64,000 nucleotides of DNA from Vicinamibacterales bacterium (lineage in GTDB: Bacteria; Acidobacteriota; Vicinamibacteria; Vicinamibacterales; UBA2999), in contig JBAZYO010000002.1 in NCBI GenBank assembly GCA_041659285.1, forward strand, positions 186,001 to 250,000, in the 5' to 3' direction. Shown piece by piece: positions 43,235-52,463 of this stretch (its first letter is position 1; each line of letters opens with the position of its first letter). Below the pieces are notes generated by a model, which was not told the DNA's origin, did not search any database, and saw only the letters and a program-made list of their open reading frames with translations. The position numbers were made by a program, and so were the translations under genes.

Positions 43235-46165
43235 TCAGAAGCGAACGCGGACGCCGAACTGCATCTGCCGCGGGAACTGCGCGGCCGTGGAGACCATGAA
43301 CAGGGATGAGGCCCGGTTGCCGGTCGGCGGCACCAGGTTTTCCCGATTGATCACGTTGAAGACGTCGTAAAACAGGTCCAGGCTCTGGAGGCCCCGGAGC
43401 GGAATCTGATAGCGAAGCGAGAGGTCGATCAGGAACGATCCGGGACCCTCGAGGCCATTGATCACGGCCCGGCCATTGGCGTCCACCGCCGACTGAATCG
43501 GCTTGGTGAGGTCATCGATGCCCTTGATCGGCCGATCGTTATTGCTGTCGGTGTCGCCGTTGCGGTCGCTGCCCACAATCTCGTTAATGGGCGCGCCCGA
43601 GATCTTGCTGACGACCGTGGCGAAGCTGAGAGTACGCCACGGATTTACGGTGGCACTGGCCGCCAGCACGTGGCGCCGGTCGGAGGTGAACGTGCCGTAG
43701 TCGGCCCGGATGTCGTTGTCCAGCCACACGCGCCGCGCGTCGGGGTTGCCGAGACCGACGTAGTGGCTTTGCTGCAACGTGTAGGCGAGGCGGCCGCTCC
43801 AGCGGCTGGCCATCCGCTTGATCAGCGAGACCTGCATCGACTGGTAGTCCCCGTTGAACTCGTCGCGCGTCTGCGTCTGCAGCACGCGCCTGAAGTTCGT
43901 GCCGCGGGCCGCCGCTGGAATCAGCGCGCCCGTGGGATCGAACACCGCCACGCCCGGCCGGACGCCGTTGACCGGCTCGTTGATGTCAACCACACCCAGC
44001 TGATCGCGCGAGGCGTTGGCGACGTAGTCCACCGCCAGCGCCGTGTTGTTGAATAGCTCGTGATTGATGCCGAGACTCCAGGCCCACTGGTACGGCATCT
44101 TCCGGTCCGGACTGTCGATGCGCGGATCCCGATTGAAGGCCGTGCCGCCAATGATCTGGTCGCGCAGCCGATTGATTTCAGCCTGGCCGGCGGGGCTCAA
44201 TGAGGCGACGCCCGGGTTCCCCGCCGAGTCGTTGATCATGATGGGCCGCAACACCGCGCTGTTGACGTCAGTGACAGTCAGCGTCGGGAACTTCGTCAGC
44301 ACGCCGGTCTGCTGGTGCACGAGGTCGAGCACGACCGGGACGTAAGCGTAGAACTTGCCAAACCCGCCGCGCACGACGGTTTTGCCGCGGCCCGTGACAT
44401 CCCAGGCGAAGCCGAGACGGGGCGCAATCGCGAACTTGCTCGCCGGCGTGTGCTTGTGGTGGTCGTAGCGCACGCCGAGGTTCAGCGACAGGTTGTCGCT
44501 GACGCGGAACTTGTCTTCCGCGAAGAGGTACTGCCGCCGGTCCTTCGAGGTGATCGGGTACCCGTAGTCATCGGGCGGGCCCACCGTCACGTCGAACTGG
44601 AAGGGGTAGGTGGCCGGGTCGTTCGGGTTGTAGGGCGCGTCGGTTCGGAACTGGAACGTCCCCGAACTGAACGTCGTGCGCGGCGGCATCTGATGGAAAC
44701 CCACGCCGCCGCCGACTTTGAAGGTGTGCTCGCCGCCCAACAGGCTCGGGACGAAGTAGCTGAACGCTTCGTCGAACACATACGTGCGAATGACGGTGTT
44801 CAAGCCCTCGCCGCCCTTGCCCGTGATGTAACTCGGATGCGTGTTCTGCTGCCCAATTGAAAAGGGATCCCGCCCGGCGAACCCAATCGCCTTGACGTCG
44901 TCGTCGAAGAAGGCCTGGGCGCCGGTAGTCAGTGACTCACCGATGCGGCCGACCCGGATGACGTTGGACGCCCGATCGGTGAACACCGTGGTGTAGGTGC
45001 CGCTGACGAGGTGATCCCAGTCGCTCTCCCAGGTCTGGGCATCAGGCGTCTGGTTGTTGGTGTTGAAGCCCTCGCCGCGGGTCGGGGCGGTCTCGAGCAC
45101 CCAGCGCACGTTGACGAAGTTGCGATCGTTGATCTGCAGGTCGCCGCGGCCGAAATAGTTGCTGGCCCTGACCTCGAAGGCCCCGACAAAATCACGGGCG
45201 AGTGGCGCCGCCGCCGCGGGAAAGCGTTTCTGTCCGGCGATGTCTTCGTTGTCTTTCTCGAGCGTGAAATAGAAGTGGGCGCGGTTCTTGATAATGGGAC
45301 CGCCGATCGCGAACCCGGCCTGCAACGTCCGCTCGTCGGGCTTGGGCGCCGTGGCCGGCAGGAAGTGGCCGCGGGAATTGAATTTTTCGTCGCGGAAATA
45401 CGTATAGACCCGGCCGCCGAACCGGTTGGTGCCGCCGCGAGTCACCATGTTGATGATGGCGCCGGCGCCGCCGCCGTATTCGGCGCTGTACTGATTCGAC
45501 AGCACCTGGTACTCCTGGATGTTGTCGAGCACGACGCGCACCTGGGTGCCCTGGCTGCCGCCCAGCCGATCGTCGTTGTTGTACATGCCGTCGATCAGGT
45601 AAACGTTCTGCTGCGAAGGCGTGCCGTTAGCCACCACCTGCCCGCCTTCGAAGGTGGACGCCGCCGGGTTGGGTGTCATGCCGGGAATCAACTGCGTGAG
45701 TGCGGTGAAATTCCGGAAGTTCGACGGCACGTCCTCGATCTCGCGGCTGGACAGCGAACCGCCAATCTGATTGCTGGTCTTCTCGACCAGCGGCGCCTGC
45801 CCGGTGACGAGGACTTCCTCGGTGACGCCGGCCACCTGCATCTTCAGATCGACCGTGAGCACGGAGCCGGCCGTGAGAATCGTCGGCGGCTGTTTGGGAG
45901 CGACGAGGCCTACCATCTCAACCGTCAGCAGGTAGACGCCCGGCTCGAGATTCGGGACCGAATACGCGCCGTTATCCGCCGAGACGACGGTTCGCGTGAA
46001 GCCCGTTCGTTCCTCGGTGATGGTCACGGTCGCGCCGGGCAGGGCGAGACCCTCCTGGTCGAGCACCTTCCCGGAAATCGATCCTCGTTGCTGAGCCAAC
46101 GCCGGTGACAGGGTCAGGAAGAACACACACGTACTTAGTAGAACCAAGCGTGCGGCAGGGAGCAT
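43235..46165 (-). CDS. TonB-dependent receptor with carboxypeptidase-regulatory-like domain
   Basis: From ATG 46165 the protein has 976 residues. A signal peptide is followed by SISGKVLDQEGLALPGATVTI (the regulatory-like domain), a plug (VTEEVLVTGQAPLVEKTSNQIGGS and VYLIDGMYNNDDRLGG) and an Oar-like barrel to QMQFGVRVRF with a C-terminal aromatic. GGAGAGGGG lies upstream of the start. It differs clearly from the three other receptors in the window, with a plug of the DNIQEYQVLSNQYSAEYGGGAGAI type. It leads the TPR and three-propeller operon. Confidence 0.9.
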   Translation of the reverse strand: MLPAARLVLLSTCVFFLTLSPALAQQRGSISGKVLDQEGLALPGATVTITEERTGFTRTVVSADNGAYSVPNLEPGVYLLTVEMVGLVAPKQPPTILTAGSVLTVDLKMQVAGVTEEVLVTGQAPLVEKTSNQIGGSLSSREIEDVPSNFRNFTALTQLIPGMTPNPAASTFEGGQVVANGTPSQQNVYLIDGMYNNDDRLGGSQGTQVRVVLDNIQEYQVLSNQYSAEYGGGAGAIINMVTRGGTNRFGGRVYTYFRDEKFNSRGHFLPATAPKPDERTLQAGFAIGGPIIKNRAHFYFTLEKDNEDIAGQKRFPAAAAPLARDFVGAFEVRASNYFGRGDLQINDRNFVNVRWVLETAPTRGEGFNTNNQTPDAQTWESDWDHLVSGTYTTVFTDRASNVIRVGRIGESLTTGAQAFFDDDVKAIGFAGRDPFSIGQQNTHPSYITGKGGEGLNTVIRTYVFDEAFSYFVPSLLGGEHTFKVGGGVGFHQMPPRTTFSSGTFQFRTDAPYNPNDPATYPFQFDVTVGPPDDYGYPITSKDRRQYLFAEDKFRVSDNLSLNLGVRYDHHKHTPASKFAIAPRLGFAWDVTGRGKTVVRGGFGKFYAYVPVVLDLVHQQTGVLTKFPTLTVTDVNSAVLRPIMINDSAGNPGVASLSPAGQAEINRLRDQIIGGTAFNRDPRIDSPDRKMPYQWAWSLGINHELFNNTALAVDYVANASRDQLGVVDINEPVNGVRPGVAVFDPTGALIPAAARGTNFRRVLQTQTRDEFNGDYQSMQVSLIKRMASRWSGRLAYTLQQSHYVGLGNPDARRVWLDNDIRADYGTFTSDRRHVLAASATVNPWRTLSFATVVSKISGAPINEIVGSDRNGDTDSNNDRPIKGIDDLTKPIQSAVDANGRAVINGLEGPGSFLIDLSLRYQIPLRGLQSLDLFYDVFNVINRENLVPPTGNRASSLFMVSTAAQFPRQMQFGVRVRF

Positions 46166-46312
46166 GGGGAACCCCTCTCCTCGAAACGGGTGATGAGCTA
46201 ACGGAGCGTAGCGCCGATCCCGTAACCGGAGTGTCAAACGATGTCTAAGGATTGTCTCCGGGTTGTCTACCCGGGAAGCAGACGCTTCGGCGCGGCGGCG
46301 GCGGCGACAGAT

Positions 46313-47263
46313 CTAGCGGGCAGGGCCTGACAGCTTCACCGCCGACCACCCATACGCGCCGGCGTTGGCGTAGCGGTAGTCGTTGATCCAGATGGTGGGC
46401 GGCGCGGTGCCGCGGTCAACCTGCACGAACGGAAAGCGCGACCACCGCAGGAAGTCCCGCGCCAGCGGCGTCTGCAGCGCCGCCTGGGCGTCCGGCTCGT
46501 CCAGGCCCGTCGGCAGGCCGAAGCCGGCCGGCCGGAAGTGCGGCCACGGCTCGAACCAGAGGTTGCCCTTCTCGTAGCGATCGCCGACGTCGATCACCAC
46601 TTCGCGGCTGAACGGATTCACCGCGACCGGCGTCACCATGAACCGGGTCCCGGCCGGGCGGCCGGCGCGGTCCAGCCCGCCGCGCACCACTTCGCGCGCC
46701 ATCGCGTTCGACGCCAGCATCGCGACGACGTAGACGCCGGCGATCGCGAGGCCGATGCGCGCAGGCGCGCTCGGCCGTGGCGCCCCCGTGGCTTCCCGCC
46801 GCCGCGCCATCCACCACCCCGTGCCCAATACCAGATAGAGCCAGGGATCGACAATGAACAACGCGTCGCCATAGAACCAGCGGCCCGACCACGGCATCAG
46901 GAGCCGGACGCCGTAGCTGTTCATGAGATCCATGACCACGTGGAGGAGCACGCCGATGTACGACAGGAGCAGCAACTCGCGCGCGACCGCTGGCGGTGGC
47001 GCGGCGGCCCGCTTCTGCACGATGTAGCGGTCGTACGCCAGCATGGCGCCGGTCAGCACGACCGGCAACGCCGCCTGCGCGAGCACGCCGTGCGTCCAGC
47101 CGCGGCGGAACGACATCGCCAGTGTGTTGGTGGCGAACACCGCCACGTCCACGTCCGGCAGGTTGTTGGCGATCACCAGCGTGCTCATGCCGAGGGTGGT
47201 GCGCCTGGCGAGGCCCGCCTGGCCGAGGGCGGCGCCCACCAGCGCGTGACAAACGTTATCCAC
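46313..47263 (-). CDS. YdjM/YbcI-like membrane-bound metal-dependent hydrolase
   Basis: The 316-residue protein begins MDNVCHALVGAALGQAGL and has THG and HVVMDLMNSYGVR motifs with several transmembrane helices, as in the LexA-binding inner-membrane-associated hydrolase family (YdjM/YbcI). The function of this family is unsettled. The start is GTG at 47263, eight bases inside the end of fadD, so the two are coupled. It ends 147 bases before the start of the receptor operon at 46165. Confidence 0.8.
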   Translation of the reverse strand: MDNVCHALVGAALGQAGLARRTTLGMSTLVIANNLPDVDVAVFATNTLAMSFRRGWTHGVLAQAALPVVLTGAMLAYDRYIVQKRAAAPPPAVARELLLLSYIGVLLHVVMDLMNSYGVRLLMPWSGRWFYGDALFIVDPWLYLVLGTGWWMARRREATGAPRPSAPARIGLAIAGVYVVAMLASNAMAREVVRGGLDRAGRPAGTRFMVTPVAVNPFSREVVIDVGDRYEKGNLWFEPWPHFRPAGFGLPTGLDEPDAQAALQTPLARDFLRWSRFPFVQVDRGTAPPTIWINDYRYANAGAYGWSAVKLSGPAR

Positions 47264-48983
47264 GCCGTTCCAGGAACGCCGTCATCGCGTCGTCTCGCAG
47301 ATCCTTGCGCAACACCTTGCCGACGTTGGTCTTCGGCAGGTCGGTGCGGAACACCACCAGGCGCGGCACCTTGTAGTTGGTCAGCGTCTTCTTGCAGTGC
47401 TGGCGCACGTCGTCCTCGGTCAGCGCGGGGTCCTTCCTGACGACGAAGGCGACCACGACCTCGCCGGTTTCATCGTCCGGCACGCCGACCACGGCGCAGT
47501 CCACGACGCCGGGGTGTTCGGCGATCACCGCCTCCACCTCGTTGGGGTAGACGTTGAAGCCGCTGACCAGGATCATGTCCTTCTTGCGATCGACGATCTG
47601 GATGTAGCCGTCGTCATCCATCTTGGCAATGTCGCCGGTGGCCAGCCAGCCGTCGTGCAGCGCGCGGGCGGTTTCATCCGGCCGCTGCCAGTAGCCCTGC
47701 ATCACCTGCGGCCCCTTGACCCACAGCTCCCCCACCCCGCCGAACGGCACGTCGTTGCCAGTGGCATCGACGAACTTCACGTCGGTGCCGGGGATGGGCA
47801 CGCCGATGGCTTCGCGCTTCGGCCGCTGGAACGGATTCAGGGTGGCGACCGGCGAGGTTTCGGTGAGGCCGTACCCCTGGTAGATCGGCGTCTTGGTCAT
47901 CGCTTCCCAACGCTCGCCGATCACCGGCACCAGCGCCATGCCGCCGGCCACCGAGCCGCGCAATTGCCAGCCGGTCTTCTCCTTGAACCACGGCTCGTGC
48001 ATGAGCCCCGCGAACAGCGTGTTGACGCCAGTGAACCAGGTGATCGGTTCGGTGGTCATCACCGTCTTGAGGTTCGACAGCGGGCGGGGGCTCGGCGCCA
48101 GCACGTTGCGGCCGCCGGCGACGAAGAAGATCATCAGGTTCGCCGTGAAGGCGAAGATGTGGTACAGCGGCAGCGCCGTCAGCATCACTTCGTCGCCGAG
48201 GCGAAGAAACGGCTTCCACATCTCGAGGCTCTGGACGGTGTTGGCGACGAGGTTGCCGTGCGTGAGCACCGCGCCCTTGGCCACGCCGGTCGTGCCGCCG
48301 GTGTACTGGAGGGCGGCAATGCTGTCGTGATCCAACGACTGCGCATAGAGCCGCGGATCGGCGCCGGCGGCCAGCCGATCGGCGCCCGCCGCGAGCGCGG
48401 CCTGAAAGGACCTGTGGGGGAACGTGATCGGCGGCACCATCTTCTTCACGTACTTCTGGACCGCGCGAATCAGGAGGCGCTTCAGCGGCGGCAGCAGGTC
48501 GGCAATCGACACCACCAGCACGGTCTTGATGGCCGTTTTGGGCAGCACCTCGGCCACCTTCGACGCGAACAGGTCAATCACGATCAGGCCGGTGGCGCCG
48601 CTGTCGGAAAACTGGTGGACCATTTCCGCCGTGGTGTAGAGCGGGTTGGTGTTCACCATGATCAGGCCGGCCTTCAAGGTCCCGAACACCGCCACCGGAT
48701 AGGCGAGGCAGTTCGGCATCTGGATGGCGATCCGGTCCCCCGCCTGGAACCCGGCGACCTCGCGCAGGTAGACGGCGAACTGGTCCGACAAGCGGTCCAC
48801 CTCGGCGAAGGTCAGGCCCCCTTGCGAGCCGTTCGGCAGCCCCAGCGTAAACGCGGTCTTCGACGCGTAGGTCGCCGCGGCCTCGCGAATGGCCGCCGGC
48901 ATGTGCGGCCACTTCAGCGGCCCGAGATCCTGGGCCGTTGACGGATGATAGAAACGGGTCCACGGCCGGGCAGGGTTCGTCAT
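47256..48983 (-). CDS. fadD: Long-chain fatty acid-CoA ligase FadD
   Basis: The 575-residue protein from ATG 48983 has the ANL-superfamily signatures: TGGTTGVAKGAVLTH (P-loop), the YGLTETSP motif, DGWLATGDIAKMDDDGYI and the A8 region RKKDMILVSGFNVYP, with the catalytic lysine in LPKTNVGKVLRKDL near the C-terminus. The whole length matches FadD-type long-chain acyl-CoA synthetases. It activates fatty acids for degradation or phospholipid use. It overlaps the start of the membrane hydrolase gene. Confidence 0.94.
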   Translation of the reverse strand: MTNPARPWTRFYHPSTAQDLGPLKWPHMPAAIREAAATYASKTAFTLGLPNGSQGGLTFAEVDRLSDQFAVYLREVAGFQAGDRIAIQMPNCLAYPVAVFGTLKAGLIMVNTNPLYTTAEMVHQFSDSGATGLIVIDLFASKVAEVLPKTAIKTVLVVSIADLLPPLKRLLIRAVQKYVKKMVPPITFPHRSFQAALAAGADRLAAGADPRLYAQSLDHDSIAALQYTGGTTGVAKGAVLTHGNLVANTVQSLEMWKPFLRLGDEVMLTALPLYHIFAFTANLMIFFVAGGRNVLAPSPRPLSNLKTVMTTEPITWFTGVNTLFAGLMHEPWFKEKTGWQLRGSVAGGMALVPVIGERWEAMTKTPIYQGYGLTETSPVATLNPFQRPKREAIGVPIPGTDVKFVDATGNDVPFGGVGELWVKGPQVMQGYWQRPDETARALHDGWLATGDIAKMDDDGYIQIVDRKKDMILVSGFNVYPNEVEAVIAEHPGVVDCAVVGVPDDETGEVVVAFVVRKDPALTEDDVRQHCKKTLTNYKVPRLVVFRTDLPKTNVGKVLRKDLRDDAMTAFLERRG

Positions 48984-49023
48984 GGGTTCAGGGGCGCAAT
49001 TCTTGCACAGGGACACCGATCAG

Positions 49024-49899
49024 ATGACACGAAACCTCACGACGGCTGCATTACTGGCCGTATTGGCCCTTGGAGCCGCCTGCAGCCAGGCGGACACACC
49101 CACCACTCCGTCACCAACTGACCAGAACCAGGCAATTTATTACACGGCGATCGGCGCCAGCGACGGCATCGGCTTCGGCGGTTCGTCCCCGTGCCTTCCC
49201 TTCTCCGACTGTCCGACGGGAACCGGCTACGTTCAAACGCTTCGACGCCGGCTGGCCGAGGGCGGGCGAACCGTCCAGCACCAGAACCTCAGCATTCCCG
49301 GAGCGGTCCTGAGCAAGGCGGTCTTCGACCTGGCCGCGTCCGTGGGCCGCCCGATCGATTCGCTCGCGGGGAACTTCATCGAGCGCGAGGCGCCTTTCGT
49401 GCCGACCGCGACGACCCACGTCACGATTTTCGCGGGCGGCAACGACGCCAACACGATTGCGTTCGCGGCGCGGTCGAAGGGCGGGTCCGACGTGAACGGG
49501 TTTGCCGATGCCCAGGTCCGTCAGTGGGGCACGGATCTGGAAGATCTGGTGGCGCGCATCCGCGCCCGCGCCCCCAACGCGCGCATCGTCGCCCTGAACC
49601 TGCCGAACCTGGCCGGGTCGCCCTACCTGTCCGGCAACCCGACGGCCGAGAAGAGCCTCATGCAGCGCGTGGCGGTGGGCCTGTCGGACCGCGTGAACGC
49701 CCTCACCGCCCGCAACGTCCTGGTGGTGGACCTGATGTGTGAGCCGCGGCTGTATCTGGCGTCGAACTACGCCGCCGATGGCTTCCACCCGAACGACGGC
49801 GGCTACGCGGTCTTCACCGAGCTGACGCTCCCCGCACTGCGCGACGGCACGAACCGGGCGCCCTCGACGACCTGCGCCCAGCGATCGCTCTTCCCCTGA
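49024..49899 (+). CDS. SGNH/GDSL-type esterase lipoprotein
   Basis: The 291-residue protein has a lipoprotein signal (LALGAAC, C20) followed by a Thr/Pro linker. The GDSL block reads IGASDG, with S46 as nucleophile. The oxyanion block appears as AGGNDANT, and the catalytic Asp-His as DGFHPNDGG near the C-terminus. It should hydrolyse acyl or acetyl esters outside the cytoplasm. It is in the opposite direction to fadD, with 40 bases between starts. Confidence 0.85.
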   Translation: MTRNLTTAALLAVLALGAACSQADTPTTPSPTDQNQAIYYTAIGASDGIGFGGSSPCLPFSDCPTGTGYVQTLRRRLAEGGRTVQHQNLSIPGAVLSKAVFDLAASVGRPIDSLAGNFIEREAPFVPTATTHVTIFAGGNDANTIAFAARSKGGSDVNGFADAQVRQWGTDLEDLVARIRARAPNARIVALNLPNLAGSPYLSGNPTAEKSLMQRVAVGLSDRVNALTARNVLVVDLMCEPRLYLASNYAADGFHPNDGGYAVFTELTLPALRDGTNRAPSTTCAQRSLFP

Positions 49900-50175
49900 G
49901 TCGCCTTCATAGAAGATCAAGAGTTCAGGAGAAAGAGTCTTCCAAAACGTTTCTTCTGATCTTCTGGACTCCTGTTTTGCTCATTTGGTCGATCGCCATA
50001 GTCCATGGCGACCAATTTGTGCCATTTTCGATGTTTCCAGACGTCACTTTGCATTTTTCTTGTGTTGCGAAGCCCTCTGGCTGGTCAAATATTGCAAACT
50101 GAGGTGCAAATCGGACATAATTTGTCATCTTGACCGCGCGTCCTGCGGTCTTTCATACCTAAGGAGCAAATACAC
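49900..50175. other. AT-richer intergenic region before glnN
   Basis: These 276 bases are clearly less GC-rich than the neighbours. AGAAGATCA (49911-49919) and TGATCTTCT (49957-49965) form an inverted pair, and TTGGTCG...CCATGGCGACCAA near 49985-50015 forms a second, bulged hairpin. A promoter candidate is at 50092. No conserved coding frame is seen. Confidence 0.6.
50092..50121 (+). promoter_or_regulatory. Candidate promoter for glutamine synthetase
   Basis: TTGCAA (50092-50097) and CATAAT (50116-50121) are separated by 18 bases, giving a plausible housekeeping promoter. The glnN start codon is 55 bases downstream and is preceded by an AAGGAG ribosome site. Confidence 0.55.
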
Positions 50176-52353
50176 ATGGGTTCCGCAGCACTGGGCGAGG
50201 CTATCAAGGGCATCCGCACCTGGGCGATGCACGAGGGGCGAGTCGCGCACACCCCGGCGAACGTAAAAGACACCTTCGGCGCACGCGTCTTCAGTGACAA
50301 GGTCCAGCAGGCCCGGCTGCCCAAGCCCGCCTACAAGGCGCTGCGCGACACCATCATGCGGGGCGAGGCGCTTGACGCGTCCACCGCCGACGCCGTGGCC
50401 TCGGCCCTCAAGGACTGGGCAGTCGAGCACGGCGCGTCGCACTTCACGCACTGGTTCCAGCCGCTGACCGGCATCACCGCGGAAAAGCACGACTCGTTCT
50501 ACGGCCCCACGGCCGACGGCCGCGCGCTGGCGGAATTCAGCGGCAAGGAACTGGTCCGCGGCGAGCCCGATGCGTCGAGCTTCCCGTCGGGCGGCATCCG
50601 CAGCACCTTCGAGGCCCGCGGCTACACGGCGTGGGATCCGACCAGCCCGCCCTGGCTGCTCGTGCACCACAACAGCGCGACCCTCGTCATCCCGACGGCG
50701 TTCGTGAGCTGGACCGGCGCCGCGCTCGACAAGAAGACGCCGCTGCTCCGCTCGATGGAGGCGCTCTCGGCGCAGGCCGTGCGCGTGCTGAAGCTGTTCG
50801 GATCGACGGCGACCCGCGTGACCGCGACGTTCGGGCCCGAGCAGGAGTATTTCCTGATCGACAGCAACTTCTACTTCGCCCGCCCCGACCTGCTGAACGC
50901 GGGCCGCACGCTGTTCGGCGCGCGGCCGCCCAAGGGCCAGGAGCTGGAGGATCAGTACTTCGGTTCGATCCCCGAGCGGGTGCTGGCCTTCATGGCTGAC
51001 GCCGAGGCCGAGCTCTACAAGTGCGGCGTGCCGATCAAGACGCGCCACAACGAGGTGGCGCCGTCTCAGTACGAAGTCGCGCCGATCTTCGAGAGCGCCA
51101 ACGTCGCCACCGATCATCAGATGATGACCATGGAGACGCTGAAGCGCGTGGCCCCGAAGTACGGGCTGGCCTGCCTCCAGCACGAGAAGCCGTTTGCCGG
51201 CGTCAACGGCTCCGGCAAGCACCTGAACTGGAGCATCGGCGACGACCTCGGCAACAACCTGCTGAATCCCGGCGACACGCCGCACGACAACATGCAGTTC
51301 CTGTTCTTCTGCACGGCCGTGATTCGCGCGGTGGACGTGTGGCAGGGCCTGCTGCGCATGAGCATTGCCCACGCCGGCAACGACCATCGCCTGGGCGCCA
51401 ACGAAGCGCCGCCGGCCATCCTGTCGGTGTTCCTCGGCGACATGCTCACCGAGATCTTCGATCAGGTCGAGGGCGGCGGGGCCAAGAGCACCAAGGCCGG
51501 CGGCTTCCTCGACATCGGCGTGGCGGCGCTGCCCAAGCTGCCGCGCGACGCCGGCGACCGCAACCGCACCTCGCCGTTCGCGTTCACCGGCAACAAGTTC
51601 GAGTTCCGCGCCGTCGGCTCGACCCAGAACGTCGCGCTGCCGGGCACCTGCCTCAACGTCGCCGTGGCCGAGTCGCTCGACGCGCTGGCCACCGAACTCG
51701 AGGCCAGGCTGGCCAAGGGCGAATCGCTCGAGGCCGCCGTCGCCGCGCTGCTGCGCAAGACCATCAAGGCGCACAAGCGGATCATCTTCAACGGCAACGG
51801 CTACTCGAACGAATGGCAGAAGGAAGCGGCCAAGCGCGGCCTGCTCAACCTCAAGAACACCGTCGACGCGCTGCCGGAGATCGTCAAGCCCGGCGTGGTC
51901 AGGGCCTTCGAGAAGTTCAAGGTGCTGACCGAGGCCGAACTGCACGCGCGCTACGAGATCAACCTCGAGACCTACTGCAAGACCATCAACATCGAGGCCC
52001 AGCTCATGGTGCTGATGGCCAACCGCTACATCCTGCCGGCCGCCTTCGAATACGTGAAGCAGGTCGGACAGAGCGTGGTCGCGGCCAAGGCCGGCGGCGT
52101 GCCCAGCAAGGAAGGCAAGAAGGTGCTCGCGCAGATCGTCAAGCTGCTGGACGCCTTCCGCGCCCAGACCGAGAAGCTGGCTGCCGCCCTCGAGCACGGC
52201 AGCGCCTCGTCCGAGAAGCACGCCAAGTACATGCGCGACACCATCGTCCCGGCCATGGCCCGGCTGCGCGACCTCGGCGACCAGATCGAGGTGGTGGTGC
52301 CGCATGAAGTGTGGCCGCTGCCGACCTATCGCGAGATGCTGTTCGTTAAGTAG
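50176..52353 (+). CDS. glnN: Type III glutamine synthetase
   Basis: The 725-residue protein has the length and motifs of GSIII (GlnN): the type III start region, FGPEQEYFLID (metal-binding glutamates), HNEVAPSQYEVAPI, the FNGSGKHLNW-like VNGSGKHLNWS, and the C-terminal AANRYILPA-like ANRYILP. It makes glutamine from glutamate, ammonia and ATP. No GlnB-type gene is nearby. An AAGGAGCAAATACAC leader gives a strong ribosome site. Its 3' end abuts an inverted repeat (52363-52463). Confidence 0.96.
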   Translation: MGSAALGEAIKGIRTWAMHEGRVAHTPANVKDTFGARVFSDKVQQARLPKPAYKALRDTIMRGEALDASTADAVASALKDWAVEHGASHFTHWFQPLTGITAEKHDSFYGPTADGRALAEFSGKELVRGEPDASSFPSGGIRSTFEARGYTAWDPTSPPWLLVHHNSATLVIPTAFVSWTGAALDKKTPLLRSMEALSAQAVRVLKLFGSTATRVTATFGPEQEYFLIDSNFYFARPDLLNAGRTLFGARPPKGQELEDQYFGSIPERVLAFMADAEAELYKCGVPIKTRHNEVAPSQYEVAPIFESANVATDHQMMTMETLKRVAPKYGLACLQHEKPFAGVNGSGKHLNWSIGDDLGNNLLNPGDTPHDNMQFLFFCTAVIRAVDVWQGLLRMSIAHAGNDHRLGANEAPPAILSVFLGDMLTEIFDQVEGGGAKSTKAGGFLDIGVAALPKLPRDAGDRNRTSPFAFTGNKFEFRAVGSTQNVALPGTCLNVAVAESLDALATELEARLAKGESLEAAVAALLRKTIKAHKRIIFNGNGYSNEWQKEAAKRGLLNLKNTVDALPEIVKPGVVRAFEKFKVLTEAELHARYEINLETYCKTINIEAQLMVLMANRYILPAAFEYVKQVGQSVVAAKAGGVPSKEGKKVLAQIVKLLDAFRAQTEKLAAALEHGSASSEKHAKYMRDTIVPAMARLRDLGDQIEVVVPHEVWPLPTYREMLFVK

Positions 52354-52362
52354 ATGATTTTG

Positions 52363-52463
52363 TGATTTGGTGAGTTGGCGATCTGGTGAGTTGGCATTTG
52401 GTGGTTTAATGACGCGGTGACACCGACGTCACCCAATCACCAAGTCGCCAAGTCACCAGATTC
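52363..52463. repeat. Imperfect inverted repeat flanking a start codon
   Basis: The arms gatttggtgagttggcgatc (from 52363) and, in reverse orientation, caccaagtcgccaagtcacc (to about 52463) pair imperfectly over about 28 bases. A small inner dyad ggtgac/gtcacc (52416-52433) contains the GTG start of the next gene. The right arm codes the residues NHQVAKSPDSP. Confidence 0.65.

Noticed and set aside
50082..50100. Sigma-54-type promoter before glnN (GG then GC)
   Set aside because: The GG-GC spacing is one base short of the required ten, so a sigma-54 site was not called.
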